NCBI GenBank assembly: GCA_026129385.1
Contig: JAHCIE010000043.1
Location: 1 to 15,393, forward strand
Reading direction: 5' to 3'
DNA length: 15,393 nucleotides
Source: Anaerolineae bacterium
GTDB lineage: Bacteria; Chloroflexota; Anaerolineae; Epilineales; JAHCIE01
Part shown: positions 1 to 7,525 of the stretch, piece after piece
Position numbering within the stretch: position 1 is the stretch's first letter
Layout: each line of letters opens with the position of its first letter
Translations under genes and position numbers: made by a program
The notes under the pieces: generated by a model
Seen by the model: the letters and a program-made list of their open reading frames with translations, nothing else
Told to the model about the DNA's origin: nothing
Databases searched by the model: none

Positions 1-486
1 GGCAGCGTCTTCGGCATCGGGTTGGGCAACACGCCCCACAAGTTCCTCAACCTGCTGCCCGCGCCCCACACCGACTCGATTTTCGCCCTGATTGGTGAGG
101 AGTTCGGCTACGTCGGCGCGCTACTGGTCGTGAGCCTGTACATCTTCATCGGCTATCGCGGCTACCGCATCGCGCGCAACGCGCCGGACCGCTTCGCCCA
201 GTTTCTCGCGGGTGGCGTCACTGTTCTGATGATGCTCCAGGCCATGATCAACATTGCCGTTATCACGTCAAGTCTCCCCTTCACCGGCGTACCGCTGCCC
301 TTCATCAGCTTTGGCGGCTCGTCGCTGGTGATGTCTCTGGTGTCGGTAGGGCTACTGCTCAACATCTCGCGCTATCAGCGCGTGGAGGCAACGTCGAATG
401 CGACTGCTCTTGACGGGCGGCGGTACGGGCGGGCACGTGTATCCAGCCCTGTCCGTGCTACAGGCGCTTCGCGCGATGACCGCTAG
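1..486 (+). CDS. ftsW: FtsW, septal peptidoglycan polymerase (3' part only)
   Basis: This is the C-terminal part of a SEDS-family protein; the reading frame is open from base 1, so the gene begins left of the window. The visible protein starts GSVFGIGLGN, the SEDS loop motif, followed by HTDSIFALIGEEFGYVGALL and PLPFISFGGSS before the last membrane helix, all classical FtsW/RodA/SpoVE signatures. FtsW polymerises lipid II into glycan strands at the septum with its partner class B PBP. About four membrane segments are visible. FtsW rather than RodA is chosen because murG follows directly, as in dcw clusters. The last 29 codons, a basic cytoplasmic tail, lie over the start of murG in another frame. 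A TTG at 22 could be mistaken for a start, but the motif upstream of it shows the gene continues leftward. Confidence 0.95.
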   Translation, partial: GSVFGIGLGNTPHKFLNLLPAPHTDSIFALIGEEFGYVGALLVVSLYIFIGYRGYRIARNAPDRFAQFLAGGVTVLMMLQAMINIAVITSSLPFTGVPLPFISFGGSSLVMSLVSVGLLLNISRYQRVEATSNATALDGRRYGRARVSSPVRATGASRDDR

Positions 487-1534
487 CGCCGCCACGCCCC
501 TCGACCTGCTGTGGGTCGGGTCCGAGGGCGGCATGGAGGCGGGCCTCGTCACGCGGGCAGGCGTGCCCTTCGTGGGCGTGCCGGCCGGTGGCGTGCGCGG
601 CATGGACCCCGTGACCCTGGCTCGTAACATGGGCAAGCTCAGCCAGGGCTACTTCCAGGCGCGCGGCATCGTCCGACAGTTTCACCCCGACGTGGTCTTT
701 GCCACCGGCGGCTACGTAGGTGTGCCGGTCGTCCTGGCCGGCCGCGAGATCGGCACGCCGAGCCTGGTGTACCTGCCCGACATCGAGCCAGGCATGGCGG
801 TCAAGGCGCTGGCGCGACTGGTGGATCGTATCTGCGTCACGTCCGAGGCCTCGCGCCCGCACCTACCGGCCGACAAGGTCGTCGCGACGGGCTACCCGGT
901 GCGCTACGAGTTGAACCAGCCGGGTGACAAAGCGGCCGCGCGACAGGCCCTGGACCTCGATACGGCGACGCCGACCCTGCTCATCTTCGGTGGCAGTCGC
1001 GGGGCACGGCGCATCAACCAGGCCGCGCTGGCCGCCGCCGAGCGGCTGGCCGTGCTGGCCCAGGTCATTCACGTCACAGGCGACCTGGACGCGGCCCAGG
1101 CCCGCGATGCCCTGGCCGCCCTACCCGCGGCTGTGCAGGCCCGCTATCGCGTCTACGCCTATCTGCACGGCGAGATGGTCGACGCCCTGCGTGCCGCCGA
1201 CCTGGTCGTGTCGCGGGCAGGCGCGGCCATCCTGGGCGAGTATCCGGCCGTCGGCGTACCCGCCCTCCTCGTCCCGCTGCCCATCGCCGGCGGCCACCAA
1301 TGGCCCAACGCCGAGCTTCTGGTCCAGGCGGGCGCGGCCGTCACCGTCCCCGATGCCGAACTAGACGGCGACCGGCTGGCGCGCGAGGTGGCGGCGGCCC
1401 TCGGCGACCCCACCATGTTGGCAGCGCGGGCAGCGGCCATGGCGCGGCTGGCGCAGCCCGACGCGGCACGACGCATCGGCATGGAGTTGTTGAGCCTGGC
1501 CGGCGCGCGGCTCGCGCTGGGTGGTGCCGCGTGA
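398..1534 (+). CDS. murG: MurG, UDP-GlcNAc:lipid I GlcNAc transferase
   Basis: MurG adds GlcNAc to lipid I to make lipid II on the inner face of the membrane. The 378-residue length is usual for this GT28-family enzyme. The N-terminal domain begins with the glycine-rich loop GGGTGGHVYPA (residues 7-17) and has a second loop, FATGGYVGVP (101-110). The C-terminal donor-binding domain has FGGSRGAR (197-204), SRAGA (272-276) with E281, and HQWPNA (300-305). The start at 398 is supported by GGAGG at 384-388, nine bases upstream. The gene overlaps ftsW by 89 bp and its stop overlaps the next start (GTGA). One oddity is that the canonical H/E-QN-x-x-PG acceptor loop reads YLPDIEPGMA (125-134), without the usual EQN. 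Confidence 0.96.
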   Translation: MRLLLTGGGTGGHVYPALSVLQALRAMTASAATPLDLLWVGSEGGMEAGLVTRAGVPFVGVPAGGVRGMDPVTLARNMGKLSQGYFQARGIVRQFHPDVVFATGGYVGVPVVLAGREIGTPSLVYLPDIEPGMAVKALARLVDRICVTSEASRPHLPADKVVATGYPVRYELNQPGDKAAARQALDLDTATPTLLIFGGSRGARRINQAALAAAERLAVLAQVIHVTGDLDAAQARDALAALPAAVQARYRVYAYLHGEMVDALRAADLVVSRAGAAILGEYPAVGVPALLVPLPIAGGHQWPNAELLVQAGAAVTVPDAELDGDRLAREVAAALGDPTMLAARAAAMARLAQPDAARRIGMELLSLAGARLALGGAA

Positions 1535-2142
1535 CTGTCGTCCAGTTCACGGACTATGGGCTGGTAGCGGCCGCCGTCATCGTCGGCTTCCTCGTCGGCT
1601 GGCGGCAGGGCCTGCGCCGCGCCCTATGGGTCACGGCAGCGATCATCGTCGCCTGGGTGCTCATCGCCTGGTTCGAGCCGCAGGTAGTCGCCCTGGTGAA
1701 TCGCCTGTATCGCCTGATGGTGTTCGCCCTGACCGGCGGCATTCTGGCCGAGAATCCAGGCGAGGCCTACGCGAAGGTCGCCAACCTGACCCTGATCAGC
1801 AGCCCGGCCAGCCTGTGGATCTTTCGCCTGACCCTGTTTGGCCTCATCTTGTGGTTCGGCTGGTGGTTGGGGCGGCGGCGGCCGGCCGAGGTCGGACGCT
1901 TCACCACCGTCGTCCGCCGACCGCACGAGTTGTTCCGGCACATCATGGGAGGCGTCGCGGGCGCTATCAACGCCTACCTGCTGCTCTACTTCCTGATCCC
2001 GCGCTTCATGCCGGGCGTGCAGACGGTCATGGTGGTTCCGACCTTCGCGACCACGCTGCTCCAGCAGCAGTGGCTGCCCATCATGGTCGTGGTTCTGATC
2101 GGGGTATTTATCGTCGCAGGCTGGGCGATGGCGCGGAGCTAG
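1531..2142 (+). CDS. CvpA-like integral membrane protein (first of a tandem pair)
   Basis: This 203-residue protein is almost entirely hydrophobic, with likely membrane helices near residues 9-24, 31-48, 97-114, 139-158 and 183-200. An early GWRQGLRRALW stretch after helix 1 and a glycine-rich GGVAGAINAYLLLYFL segment (140-155) resemble the layout of CvpA (colicin V production) proteins, which are poorly understood membrane proteins linked to envelope homeostasis. The GTG at 1531 is chosen because it overlaps the murG stop in a GTGA arrangement; the open frame extends further upstream but only inside murG. The next gene encodes a protein of the same architecture. CvpA membership rests on topology and short motifs, so the call is tentative; a role in envelope growth is inferred from operon position only. 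Confidence 0.7.
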   Translation: MTVVQFTDYGLVAAAVIVGFLVGWRQGLRRALWVTAAIIVAWVLIAWFEPQVVALVNRLYRLMVFALTGGILAENPGEAYAKVANLTLISSPASLWIFRLTLFGLILWFGWWLGRRRPAEVGRFTTVVRRPHELFRHIMGGVAGAINAYLLLYFLIPRFMPGVQTVMVVPTFATTLLQQQWLPIMVVVLIGVFIVAGWAMARS

Positions 2143-2148
2143 GCAGCC

Positions 2149-2670
2149 ATGGACTACATTGAGATCGGCTTCCTGGCCTTGTGGGTGGTCTTTGGCGTGG
2201 TAGGCTGGGTGCGCGGCTTCTACAAGGAGTTGGGTGTCACCCTGATCGTCACGGGCGCGCTCATCATCTGCTTCTTCCTTGAGACCCGGGTGGGGCCGAT
2301 CCTTCAATCGTACACAGGCACGTTCTATCCGCAGCTCGCGGTCTTGTTGTACTCAGGCATTGTCATCTTCGCGGCGCTCATCGCCTACCAGGGCCAGACC
2401 ATCATCTATCCGGGCAAGGATCCAACGGGTTGGCTAGGCAGTATTTGGAGCATTGGCATTGGCCTCTTCAACGGCTATCTAATCGTCGGGACAATTTGGT
2501 ACTACCTCAATAAGTATGGTTACCCATTTGGCAACTTCAAGCCACCTCTATCGGGTACCGCGCAAGCGATCATTGCCATCCTGCCTTTTAACTTTCTGCC
2601 AATGCAGTACACGCTCTTTATCCTGATCGGTGGACTTCTCTTCCTGTTGCTCTTGAGAGTCATTCGCTGA
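2149..2670 (+). CDS. CvpA-like integral membrane protein (second of a tandem pair)
   Basis: This 173-residue membrane protein starts six bases after the previous stop. Helix 1 (about 4-20) is followed by GWVRGFYKELG (19-29), a good match to the GxxRGxxxELG signature of CvpA proteins, and later by WSIGIGLFNGYLIVGTIWYY (100-119), the usual second signature. Further helices lie near 30-45, 62-80 and 153-170. It is probably a diverged paralogue of its neighbour. Codon use in its second half looks more AT-rich than the surrounding mur genes, which may simply reflect hydrophobic and aromatic residues. The Shine-Dalgarno is weak, so translation may be coupled to the upstream gene. Its function is unknown; operon position suggests an envelope or cell-wall role. 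Confidence 0.75.
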   Translation: MDYIEIGFLALWVVFGVVGWVRGFYKELGVTLIVTGALIICFFLETRVGPILQSYTGTFYPQLAVLLYSGIVIFAALIAYQGQTIIYPGKDPTGWLGSIWSIGIGLFNGYLIVGTIWYYLNKYGYPFGNFKPPLSGTAQAIIAILPFNFLPMQYTLFILIGGLLFLLLLRVIR

Positions 2671-2679
2671 GAGGTGCTT

Positions 2680-4167
2680 ATGATGACAGCGCGCTCCCCC
2701 CGCTCCGCTCGTCGCGGAGACTCCGAAGGCGTCGATGGCGGCGCCATGCGGCCCGTCGGGCAGGCCTCAGTCCGGGCTGGGACCCCATCCACGGACCCGC
2801 TGACCCTGGCCGGTCGCCAGGTTCACTTCATCGGCATCGGCGGCGCAGCCCTAAGTGGGCTGGCGCGTATCGCTCTAGCCGAGGGCGCGCGGGTCAGCGG
2901 CTCCGACCTCCAGGAGTCGACCGTTACCGACCGCTTGCGCGCCGAGGGTGTTACTATCCACATCGGCCACGCCGCGACCAACCTCGGCAACGCCGACCTC
3001 GTCGTCGTGTCCTCGGCGGTTCCCCCGACCAACCCCGAACTCGTAGAGGCGCGACGGCGTGACGTGCCCGTCCTCAAGCGCCACGAATTCGTGGGGCAAT
3101 TGATGGCCGGCCACATCGGCGTAGGCGTCGCGGGAACCCACGGCAAGACAACGACGACCAGTCTACTGGCGCTCATCCTGGAGGACGCCGCCCTTAGCCC
3201 GTCCTTCCTCATTGGCGGTGAGCCGCGCGACCTCGGCGCGAGCGCGCGCCAGGGCAACGGGCTGCACTTCGTCGTCGAGGCCGATGAGTACGACCGCGCC
3301 TTCTTGCACATGCCGTGCGACGTGGCCGTCGTGACCAACATCGAGCCAGACCACCCGGACATCTACCCGACCGTCGACGACATGCTGGCCGCCTACCGCG
3401 AGTTCATCGGCCTCATCCCGCGCAGTGGCACCCTCGTCGCCAACTGGGACGACGCCCGGGTGCGCGACATGGTCAAGAGCCTGCGCGGCGCGGACAGCCC
3501 CATCATCGTCACCTACGGCGTCGCCCACAGCGGCCAGTGGTGGGCGGCCGAACTGACGCCCCGCGCGGAGGGCGGCCACGACTTCACCGTCTGGCGTATG
3601 GGTCGTAACCTGGGGCGCTTCAGCATCGGCCTGCCAGGCCTGCATAACGTGTCCAACGCCCTCGGTGCGCTGGCCGCCGCCGAGCGGCTGGGCATCCCGA
3701 TGGAATCGGCGCGGGCCAGCCTCGCCCGCTTCCAGGGCGCAGCGCGCCGCTTCGACATCAGGGGCGAGCGCCATGGCATCACCATCGTCGACGACTTCGC
3801 TCACCACCCCAGCGAAATTCGCGCCACCCTGGCCGCCGCGCGCGTCCGCTACCCAGGCCGTCCGCTGTGGGCAGTCTTCCAGCCCCACACCTACAGCCGC
3901 ACGGCCAGCCTGCTGGGCGACTTCGCCCGCGCCTTCCGCGACGCCGACCATGTCCTGGTCGTGGACATCTATGCCTCCCGCGAGGCGGACACGTTGGGCG
4001 TGAGCAGCCAGGATGTGGTCAGCCGCATGATGCACCCCGACGCGCGCTACGTCGGCCGCCTTGACGCCGCGACCGCCATCATCACCGCCGAGGCGCGGCC
4101 AGGGGACGTTGTCCTGACGTTGGGCGCGGGAGATGTCTGGAAAGTCGCCGAGAGCCTGGTGAAGTGA
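2680..4167 (+). CDS. murC: MurC, UDP-N-acetylmuramate--L-alanine ligase
   Basis: MurC is the ATP-dependent ligase that adds L-alanine to UDP-MurNAc, the first step of stem-peptide synthesis in the cytoplasm. Three Mur ligase domains are visible. The N-terminal Rossmann domain has HFIGIGGAALSGLA (49-62). The central ATPase has the P-loop GTHGKTTTTS (152-161), EADEYD (200-205) and TNIEPDHPDIYP (219-230). The C-terminal domain has DDFAHHPSEI and FQPHTYSRT. GAGAGG at 2669-2674 supports ATG 2680 or ATG 2683; an in-frame GTG at 2674 overlaps that site and is less likely. The protein has about 45 residues before the Rossmann motif, longer than usual, so an internal ATG near 2746 remains possible. 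Length from ATG 2680 is 495 residues. Confidence 0.96.
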   Translation: MMTARSPRSARRGDSEGVDGGAMRPVGQASVRAGTPSTDPLTLAGRQVHFIGIGGAALSGLARIALAEGARVSGSDLQESTVTDRLRAEGVTIHIGHAATNLGNADLVVVSSAVPPTNPELVEARRRDVPVLKRHEFVGQLMAGHIGVGVAGTHGKTTTTSLLALILEDAALSPSFLIGGEPRDLGASARQGNGLHFVVEADEYDRAFLHMPCDVAVVTNIEPDHPDIYPTVDDMLAAYREFIGLIPRSGTLVANWDDARVRDMVKSLRGADSPIIVTYGVAHSGQWWAAELTPRAEGGHDFTVWRMGRNLGRFSIGLPGLHNVSNALGALAAAERLGIPMESARASLARFQGAARRFDIRGERHGITIVDDFAHHPSEIRATLAAARVRYPGRPLWAVFQPHTYSRTASLLGDFARAFRDADHVLVVDIYASREADTLGVSSQDVVSRMMHPDARYVGRLDAATAIITAEARPGDVVLTLGAGDVWKVAESLVK

Positions 4168-4174
4168 GGCTCGT

Positions 4175-5152
4175 ATGCTTGAGTTGGGGATGACGGCATT
4201 GACTTCACCCGTTCTGGATGATTTGGAAGCCGCGGCGGCGCGGCAGGGTCTCGGTGGCCGCGCCCAGCGCGGCGAGCCACTGGCCCGCCACACCAGCCTG
4301 CGCGTCGGCGGCCCGGCCGACCTATATATCAAGGCCGAGACTATCGAGGATATCGCTGGATGGTTTGGCCTGGCCCGCGAGCACGGCGTGCCCGCGCTGG
4401 CTCTCGGCAACGGTTCCAACGTCCTGGTCAGCGATCGCGGCGTGCGTGGCGTGGTCATCGAGATCGCCTGCCGCCGCCACACGCTGACCGCCGCCGACGC
4501 CGACGGCGTAGTGGCCGCTGAGGCGGGCGTCTCGCTGCCCGCGCTGGCCTACCAGCTGGCGCGCCAGGGGTGGGCAGGCTTCGAACAGGGCATCGGCATC
4601 CCCGGCAGTATAGGCGCGTGCGTCGTCAACAACGCGGGGGCGCACGGCTGGAGCATGGCCGATACCGTGACGGGCGTGCTGGTCCTCGGCCCGCGCGGTG
4701 ACATCTACACCTTGCCCGCCGCCGACCTGGCCTTTGAGTATCGCGGCAGCCGCTTCAAGCACCAGCCGCCGCTGGAGCGCGAGATCGTCCTACGCGCGGA
4801 TCTCCGCGTCCATCGTGACGAGCCTGCGGCAATTCAGGCGCGCATGGCCGAGTATACCGCGAGCCGCCGCCGCAGCCAGCCAACCAATCCCAGCGTCGGC
4901 TCCATGTTCAAAAACCCGCCCGGCGACTATGCCGGCCGGTTGATTGACGCAGCGGGGTTGAAGGGTTATCGCGTCGGTCAGGCCCAGATTTCGCCCAAGC
5001 ACGCCAACTTCTTCGTCAACCTGGGCGGCGCGACCGCCAGCGACGTCGTCGCGATCATTCATGCCGCGCGCACCGCCGTGCGAGAGGGCTTCGGCGTCAG
5101 CCTCGAGCTAGAAATTGAGCCGTTGGGCGATTGGGGTGAGGAAGATGCCTGA
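4175..5152 (+). CDS. murB: MurB, UDP-N-acetylenolpyruvoylglucosamine reductase
   Basis: MurB is the FAD enzyme that reduces UDP-GlcNAc-enolpyruvate to UDP-MurNAc with NADPH, just before MurC acts. The FAD-binding domain shows HTSLRVGGPADL (39-50), GNGSNVLVSD (78-87) and GIPGSIGACVVNNAGAHG (141-158). The C-terminal domain has YRGSRFK (189-195), the catalytic serine in SVGSMFKNP (S243), ISPKHANFFVN (272-282) and a late glutamate in LELEIEPLG (E311 or E313). The compact YRGSRF region suggests a type II MurB without the extra loop of the E. coli enzyme. ATG 4175 is preceded by GTGAGG at 4164-4169; ATG 4190 is an alternative. The gene begins 7 bp after murC and overlaps ftsQ by 8 bp. No ddl gene follows, unlike proteobacterial clusters. 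Confidence 0.96.
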   Translation: MLELGMTALTSPVLDDLEAAAARQGLGGRAQRGEPLARHTSLRVGGPADLYIKAETIEDIAGWFGLAREHGVPALALGNGSNVLVSDRGVRGVVIEIACRRHTLTAADADGVVAAEAGVSLPALAYQLARQGWAGFEQGIGIPGSIGACVVNNAGAHGWSMADTVTGVLVLGPRGDIYTLPAADLAFEYRGSRFKHQPPLEREIVLRADLRVHRDEPAAIQARMAEYTASRRRSQPTNPSVGSMFKNPPGDYAGRLIDAAGLKGYRVGQAQISPKHANFFVNLGGATASDVVAIIHAARTAVREGFGVSLELEIEPLGDWGEEDA

Positions 5153-6104
5153 GCGGCGCACGACAACAGCCGCGACCGCTACGAGCGGCGCACGGCCTGC
5201 ATCCGCAACGCCCACCGCCACGACGGCCGCGGCAACGGCACGGCGGCGGGTGGTGATGGCGCGCCCGGCGACGTACGAGCAGCGGACCACGGTTCCCAAG
5301 ATGCGTCGTGGCCCCGGCCGCCAACGCTCGCTACGCCTGGAGTCGCGACCGCTGCCCAGACCCATCCAGTTGCCGACGCTGCCGCACCTCAGCTTGCGAC
5401 TGGGACAGCTGACCCCGTCGCGAGTGGCGTCCCTGGTCCTGGCAGCAGCGGGCATCGCCCTGCTGGCGCTCATGTTCGGCTCCGACGCCTTCTACGTGTA
5501 CACCGCCGACGTTCAGGGTAACCGTCTCATCAGCGCGCAAGATGTGTACGCGCGCAGTGGGGTGGATGGAACGAACATTTTCAAAGTACGACCGAGCGAG
5601 GCGACCCGCCGCCTGCATGACCTGCCCTTCGTCAAGGACGCGCGGGTAAGCATCGGGCTGCCCGCCGCCGTCCGCATCGAGATTGAGGAGCGTGCCCCCA
5701 TCGCTATCTGGCAGGTCGCCGGCGCGAGTTACGGCGTGGCAGACGATGGCACAGTATTACCGGCTGACGGCGCGCCACCAGGCGCCCCCGTCATCCAGGC
5801 CGAGGGGAACGCCCTGCAATACGGCCTGAAACTAGAGCCAGAGGTCATCGCCCTCGCCAGGCGGCTGCCGGAGCTGATTCCTAATAGCCAGCGCGTGGTG
5901 TTCTCCAACGAGCGTGGCCTCGGCATTGTCACCGCCCAGGGTTTCCCGGCCTACTTCGGCGCTAAGGACGATGCCACCGCCGCCCGTGTGGCCGTCCTGA
6001 ATGGGCTGACGGCCGAGCTAAAGCAGCAAAAGATCGAGCCGGCGTATGTGGACCTGCGGGTTCCCTCACGGCCCGTGTATGGGATGAAGACGACAACTCG
6101 CTAG
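5145..6104 (+). CDS. ftsQ: FtsQ/DivIB, POTRA-domain division protein
   Basis: FtsQ is a bitopic divisome protein that links early and late division proteins across the membrane. The 319-residue product has a long Ala/Thr/Arg-rich cytoplasmic N-terminus (1-92), one membrane helix (about 93-112) and an outer POTRA domain (about 118-187). The POTRA domain contains ADVQGNRLISAQDVYARSGV, then FVKDARVSIGLPAAVRIEIE and ERAPIAIWQ, followed by a beta-rich FtsQ C-terminal domain. ATG 5145 is chosen because it has GGTGAGG just upstream and gives the normal stop-start overlap with murB; a TTG at 5115 would extend further into murB. The low-complexity N-terminus is longer than in E. coli FtsQ but such tails are common in high-GC bacteria. 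Confidence 0.93.
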   Translation: MPERRTTTAATATSGARPASATPTATTAAATARRRVVMARPATYEQRTTVPKMRRGPGRQRSLRLESRPLPRPIQLPTLPHLSLRLGQLTPSRVASLVLAAAGIALLALMFGSDAFYVYTADVQGNRLISAQDVYARSGVDGTNIFKVRPSEATRRLHDLPFVKDARVSIGLPAAVRIEIEERAPIAIWQVAGASYGVADDGTVLPADGAPPGAPVIQAEGNALQYGLKLEPEVIALARRLPELIPNSQRVVFSNERGLGIVTAQGFPAYFGAKDDATAARVAVLNGLTAELKQQKIEPAYVDLRVPSRPVYGMKTTTR

Positions 6105-6113
6105 CGATCGACG

Positions 6114-6153
6114 CCTGGCTGTCGGCTGACGACGGCCCTGGTCAGCAGCCAGG
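6114..6153 (+). other. Candidate RNA hairpin between ftsQ and ftsA
   Basis: CCTGGCT (6114-6120) pairs with AGCCAGG (6147-6153), and GCTGAC (6125-6130) pairs with GTCAGC (6141-6146). A four-base bulge sits on the left arm and the loop is ten bases. No U-tract follows, so it is not a standard terminator. It lies just before the ftsA ribosome-binding site (GGAGAAGG around 6168-6175), so it could affect mRNA processing or ftsA translation; that is inference. The following stretch reads GGGGTCAGGGGTTG, a short seven-base repetition. Confidence 0.45.
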
Positions 6154-6176
6154 GGTCAGGGGTTGATGGAGAAGGG

Positions 6177-7424
6177 GTGGTGATTGTGGACAAGACCATT
6201 GTCGGACTAGACGTCGGAACCACGAAGGTCGTCGCTGTAATTGGCGAAGTCGGCGAAGACGGCCGCATCCGCATCGTAGGCGTCGGCCAGTCGCCAGCCC
6301 TGGGTATAAAGAAGGGCATGGTCGTCAACGTCGAGGAATGCAGTCAATCCATCAAGAACGCGGTCAGCCAGGCCGAGCGGGTCTCCGGCTACCCCGTCGA
6401 GCATGCTTACGTCGGCGTGACGGGCGAGCACGTCCAGTCCATCAACGCCAGGGGCATCATCACCATTAACCAGGGTAACCGCACCATCACCGCCAACGAT
6501 GTCCAGCGCGCCATCGAGAACGCCCAGGCCAGCATCTCCGTGCCGCCCACGCGAGAGGTGGTGCATATCATCCCACGCGGCTATACCCTGGACGGTCAGG
6601 ATGGCATCCGCGAGCCGGTCGGAATGCAGGCGTTCCGCCTCGAGGCCGACGTTCACATCATCACAGGCGCCATCGCCTCCCTGCACAACCTGGTACGCGC
6701 CGTGCAACGGGCAGGCATCCACGCCCACGACCTGGTGCTGGAGCCACTGGCCTCGGCCGAGGCGTGCCTGACACCCGCCGAGCGCGAGATGGGTGTGTGC
6801 CTGGCCGATATCGGCGGCGGCACGACCGACATGGCGATCTTCTGCGACGGTGCGGTTGTCTACACCGGCGTCGTCGCCGTGGCGGGCCACCAACTCACCA
6901 ATGACCTGGCGGTCGTCCTGCGCACCCCCTATGACACCGCCGAGAAAATCAAGTGCTCCTACGGCCACTGTATCCCGGAGGCAGTCCTCGAGGCGGCCCC
7001 GGTCACGACCAACACCTTCGGCGCCGAACGCACCGAGATCGTACCGCGCCGCTTCGTGGCCGAGGTGATTGAGGCGCGCAGCCACGAGATGCTGAGCCTC
7101 ATCTACACGCAGATCGAGAAGGCCGGTTACGCCAATCTGCTACCGGCGGGCCTGGTCCTCACCGGCGGCACGGGCCAGCTCGAGGGCCTGCGCGACCTCA
7201 GCCGCCATCTGCTGGCGATGCCAGTGCGTGTCGGCCAGCCGGAGCGGATGGACGGCCTGTCGGACGGTGTATCTGGCCCCGCCTATTCCACGGCGATCGG
7301 CCTGCTCCTGTGGGCGATGCGCTATAGTCACCCCGAAGAGCCAAGTCTGGCCGAGCCGCGACGCGGCCCGGACACGATCACACGTTTCTTCGAGTGGGTG
7401 AGGCGCGCTTTCCTACCTGGTTAA
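6177..7424 (+). CDS. ftsA: FtsA, actin-like membrane anchor of the Z-ring
   Basis: FtsA is the actin-fold ATPase that tethers FtsZ polymers to the membrane and recruits later division proteins. Visible motifs are phosphate-1 GLDVGTTK (10-17), phosphate-2 DIGGGTTD (211-218) and the adenosine motif LVLTGGTGQLEGL near residue 325. A C-terminal amphipathic helix, TRFFEWVRRAFLPG, is the classic membrane-targeting sequence. The 415-residue length is normal. Three in-frame GTG codons (6177, 6180, 6186) could serve as start after GGAGAAGG at 6168-6175; the spacing suits 6177 or 6180 best and 6177 is given. A 72-bp gap with a hairpin separates it from ftsQ, and ftsZ follows after 101 bp, the usual ftsA-ftsZ order. 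Confidence 0.96.
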   Translation: MVIVDKTIVGLDVGTTKVVAVIGEVGEDGRIRIVGVGQSPALGIKKGMVVNVEECSQSIKNAVSQAERVSGYPVEHAYVGVTGEHVQSINARGIITINQGNRTITANDVQRAIENAQASISVPPTREVVHIIPRGYTLDGQDGIREPVGMQAFRLEADVHIITGAIASLHNLVRAVQRAGIHAHDLVLEPLASAEACLTPAEREMGVCLADIGGGTTDMAIFCDGAVVYTGVVAVAGHQLTNDLAVVLRTPYDTAEKIKCSYGHCIPEAVLEAAPVTTNTFGAERTEIVPRRFVAEVIEARSHEMLSLIYTQIEKAGYANLLPAGLVLTGGTGQLEGLRDLSRHLLAMPVRVGQPERMDGLSDGVSGPAYSTAIGLLLWAMRYSHPEEPSLAEPRRGPDTITRFFEWVRRAFLPG

Positions 7425-7474
7425 CGGCAGACTGGCGAGGCCGCCTCGGCTTCCAGGTCTAAGACGTTATAAGA

Positions 7475-7502
7475 CGACCACTAACCACTTGCCAACGACG
7501 AC
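7475..7502 (+). repeat. Degenerate heptamer repeats upstream of ftsZ
   Basis: Four consecutive seven-base units, CGACCAC, TAACCAC, TTGCCAA and CGACGAC, lie in the ftsA-ftsZ gap. They resemble the better-preserved heptamer array directly after ftsZ (CGACCAC, CGACCAA, CGACGAA, GGACCAA). The array ends about eight bases before the ftsZ Shine-Dalgarno. I take it as an eroded copy of the same repeat family; the match is loose. Confidence 0.5.
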
Positions 7503-7525
7503 CACCTTGAAAGGAGTCACCCATC

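Noticed and set aside
2674..2679. GTG at 2674 as the murC start
   Set aside because: It overlaps the GAGAGG ribosome-binding sequence; ATG 2680 or 2683 has correct spacing from that site.
3163..4482. A 439-codon open frame on the minus strand opposite murC and murB
   Set aside because: It lies antisense to two clearly conserved mur genes; its Arg/Ala/His/Val-rich composition is a by-product of high-GC codon use and it has no recognisable motif.
7440..7525. Possible ftsZ promoter with TTATAA near 7467
   Set aside because: No credible -35 element lies at proper spacing, so a separate promoter cannot be supported from sequence alone.
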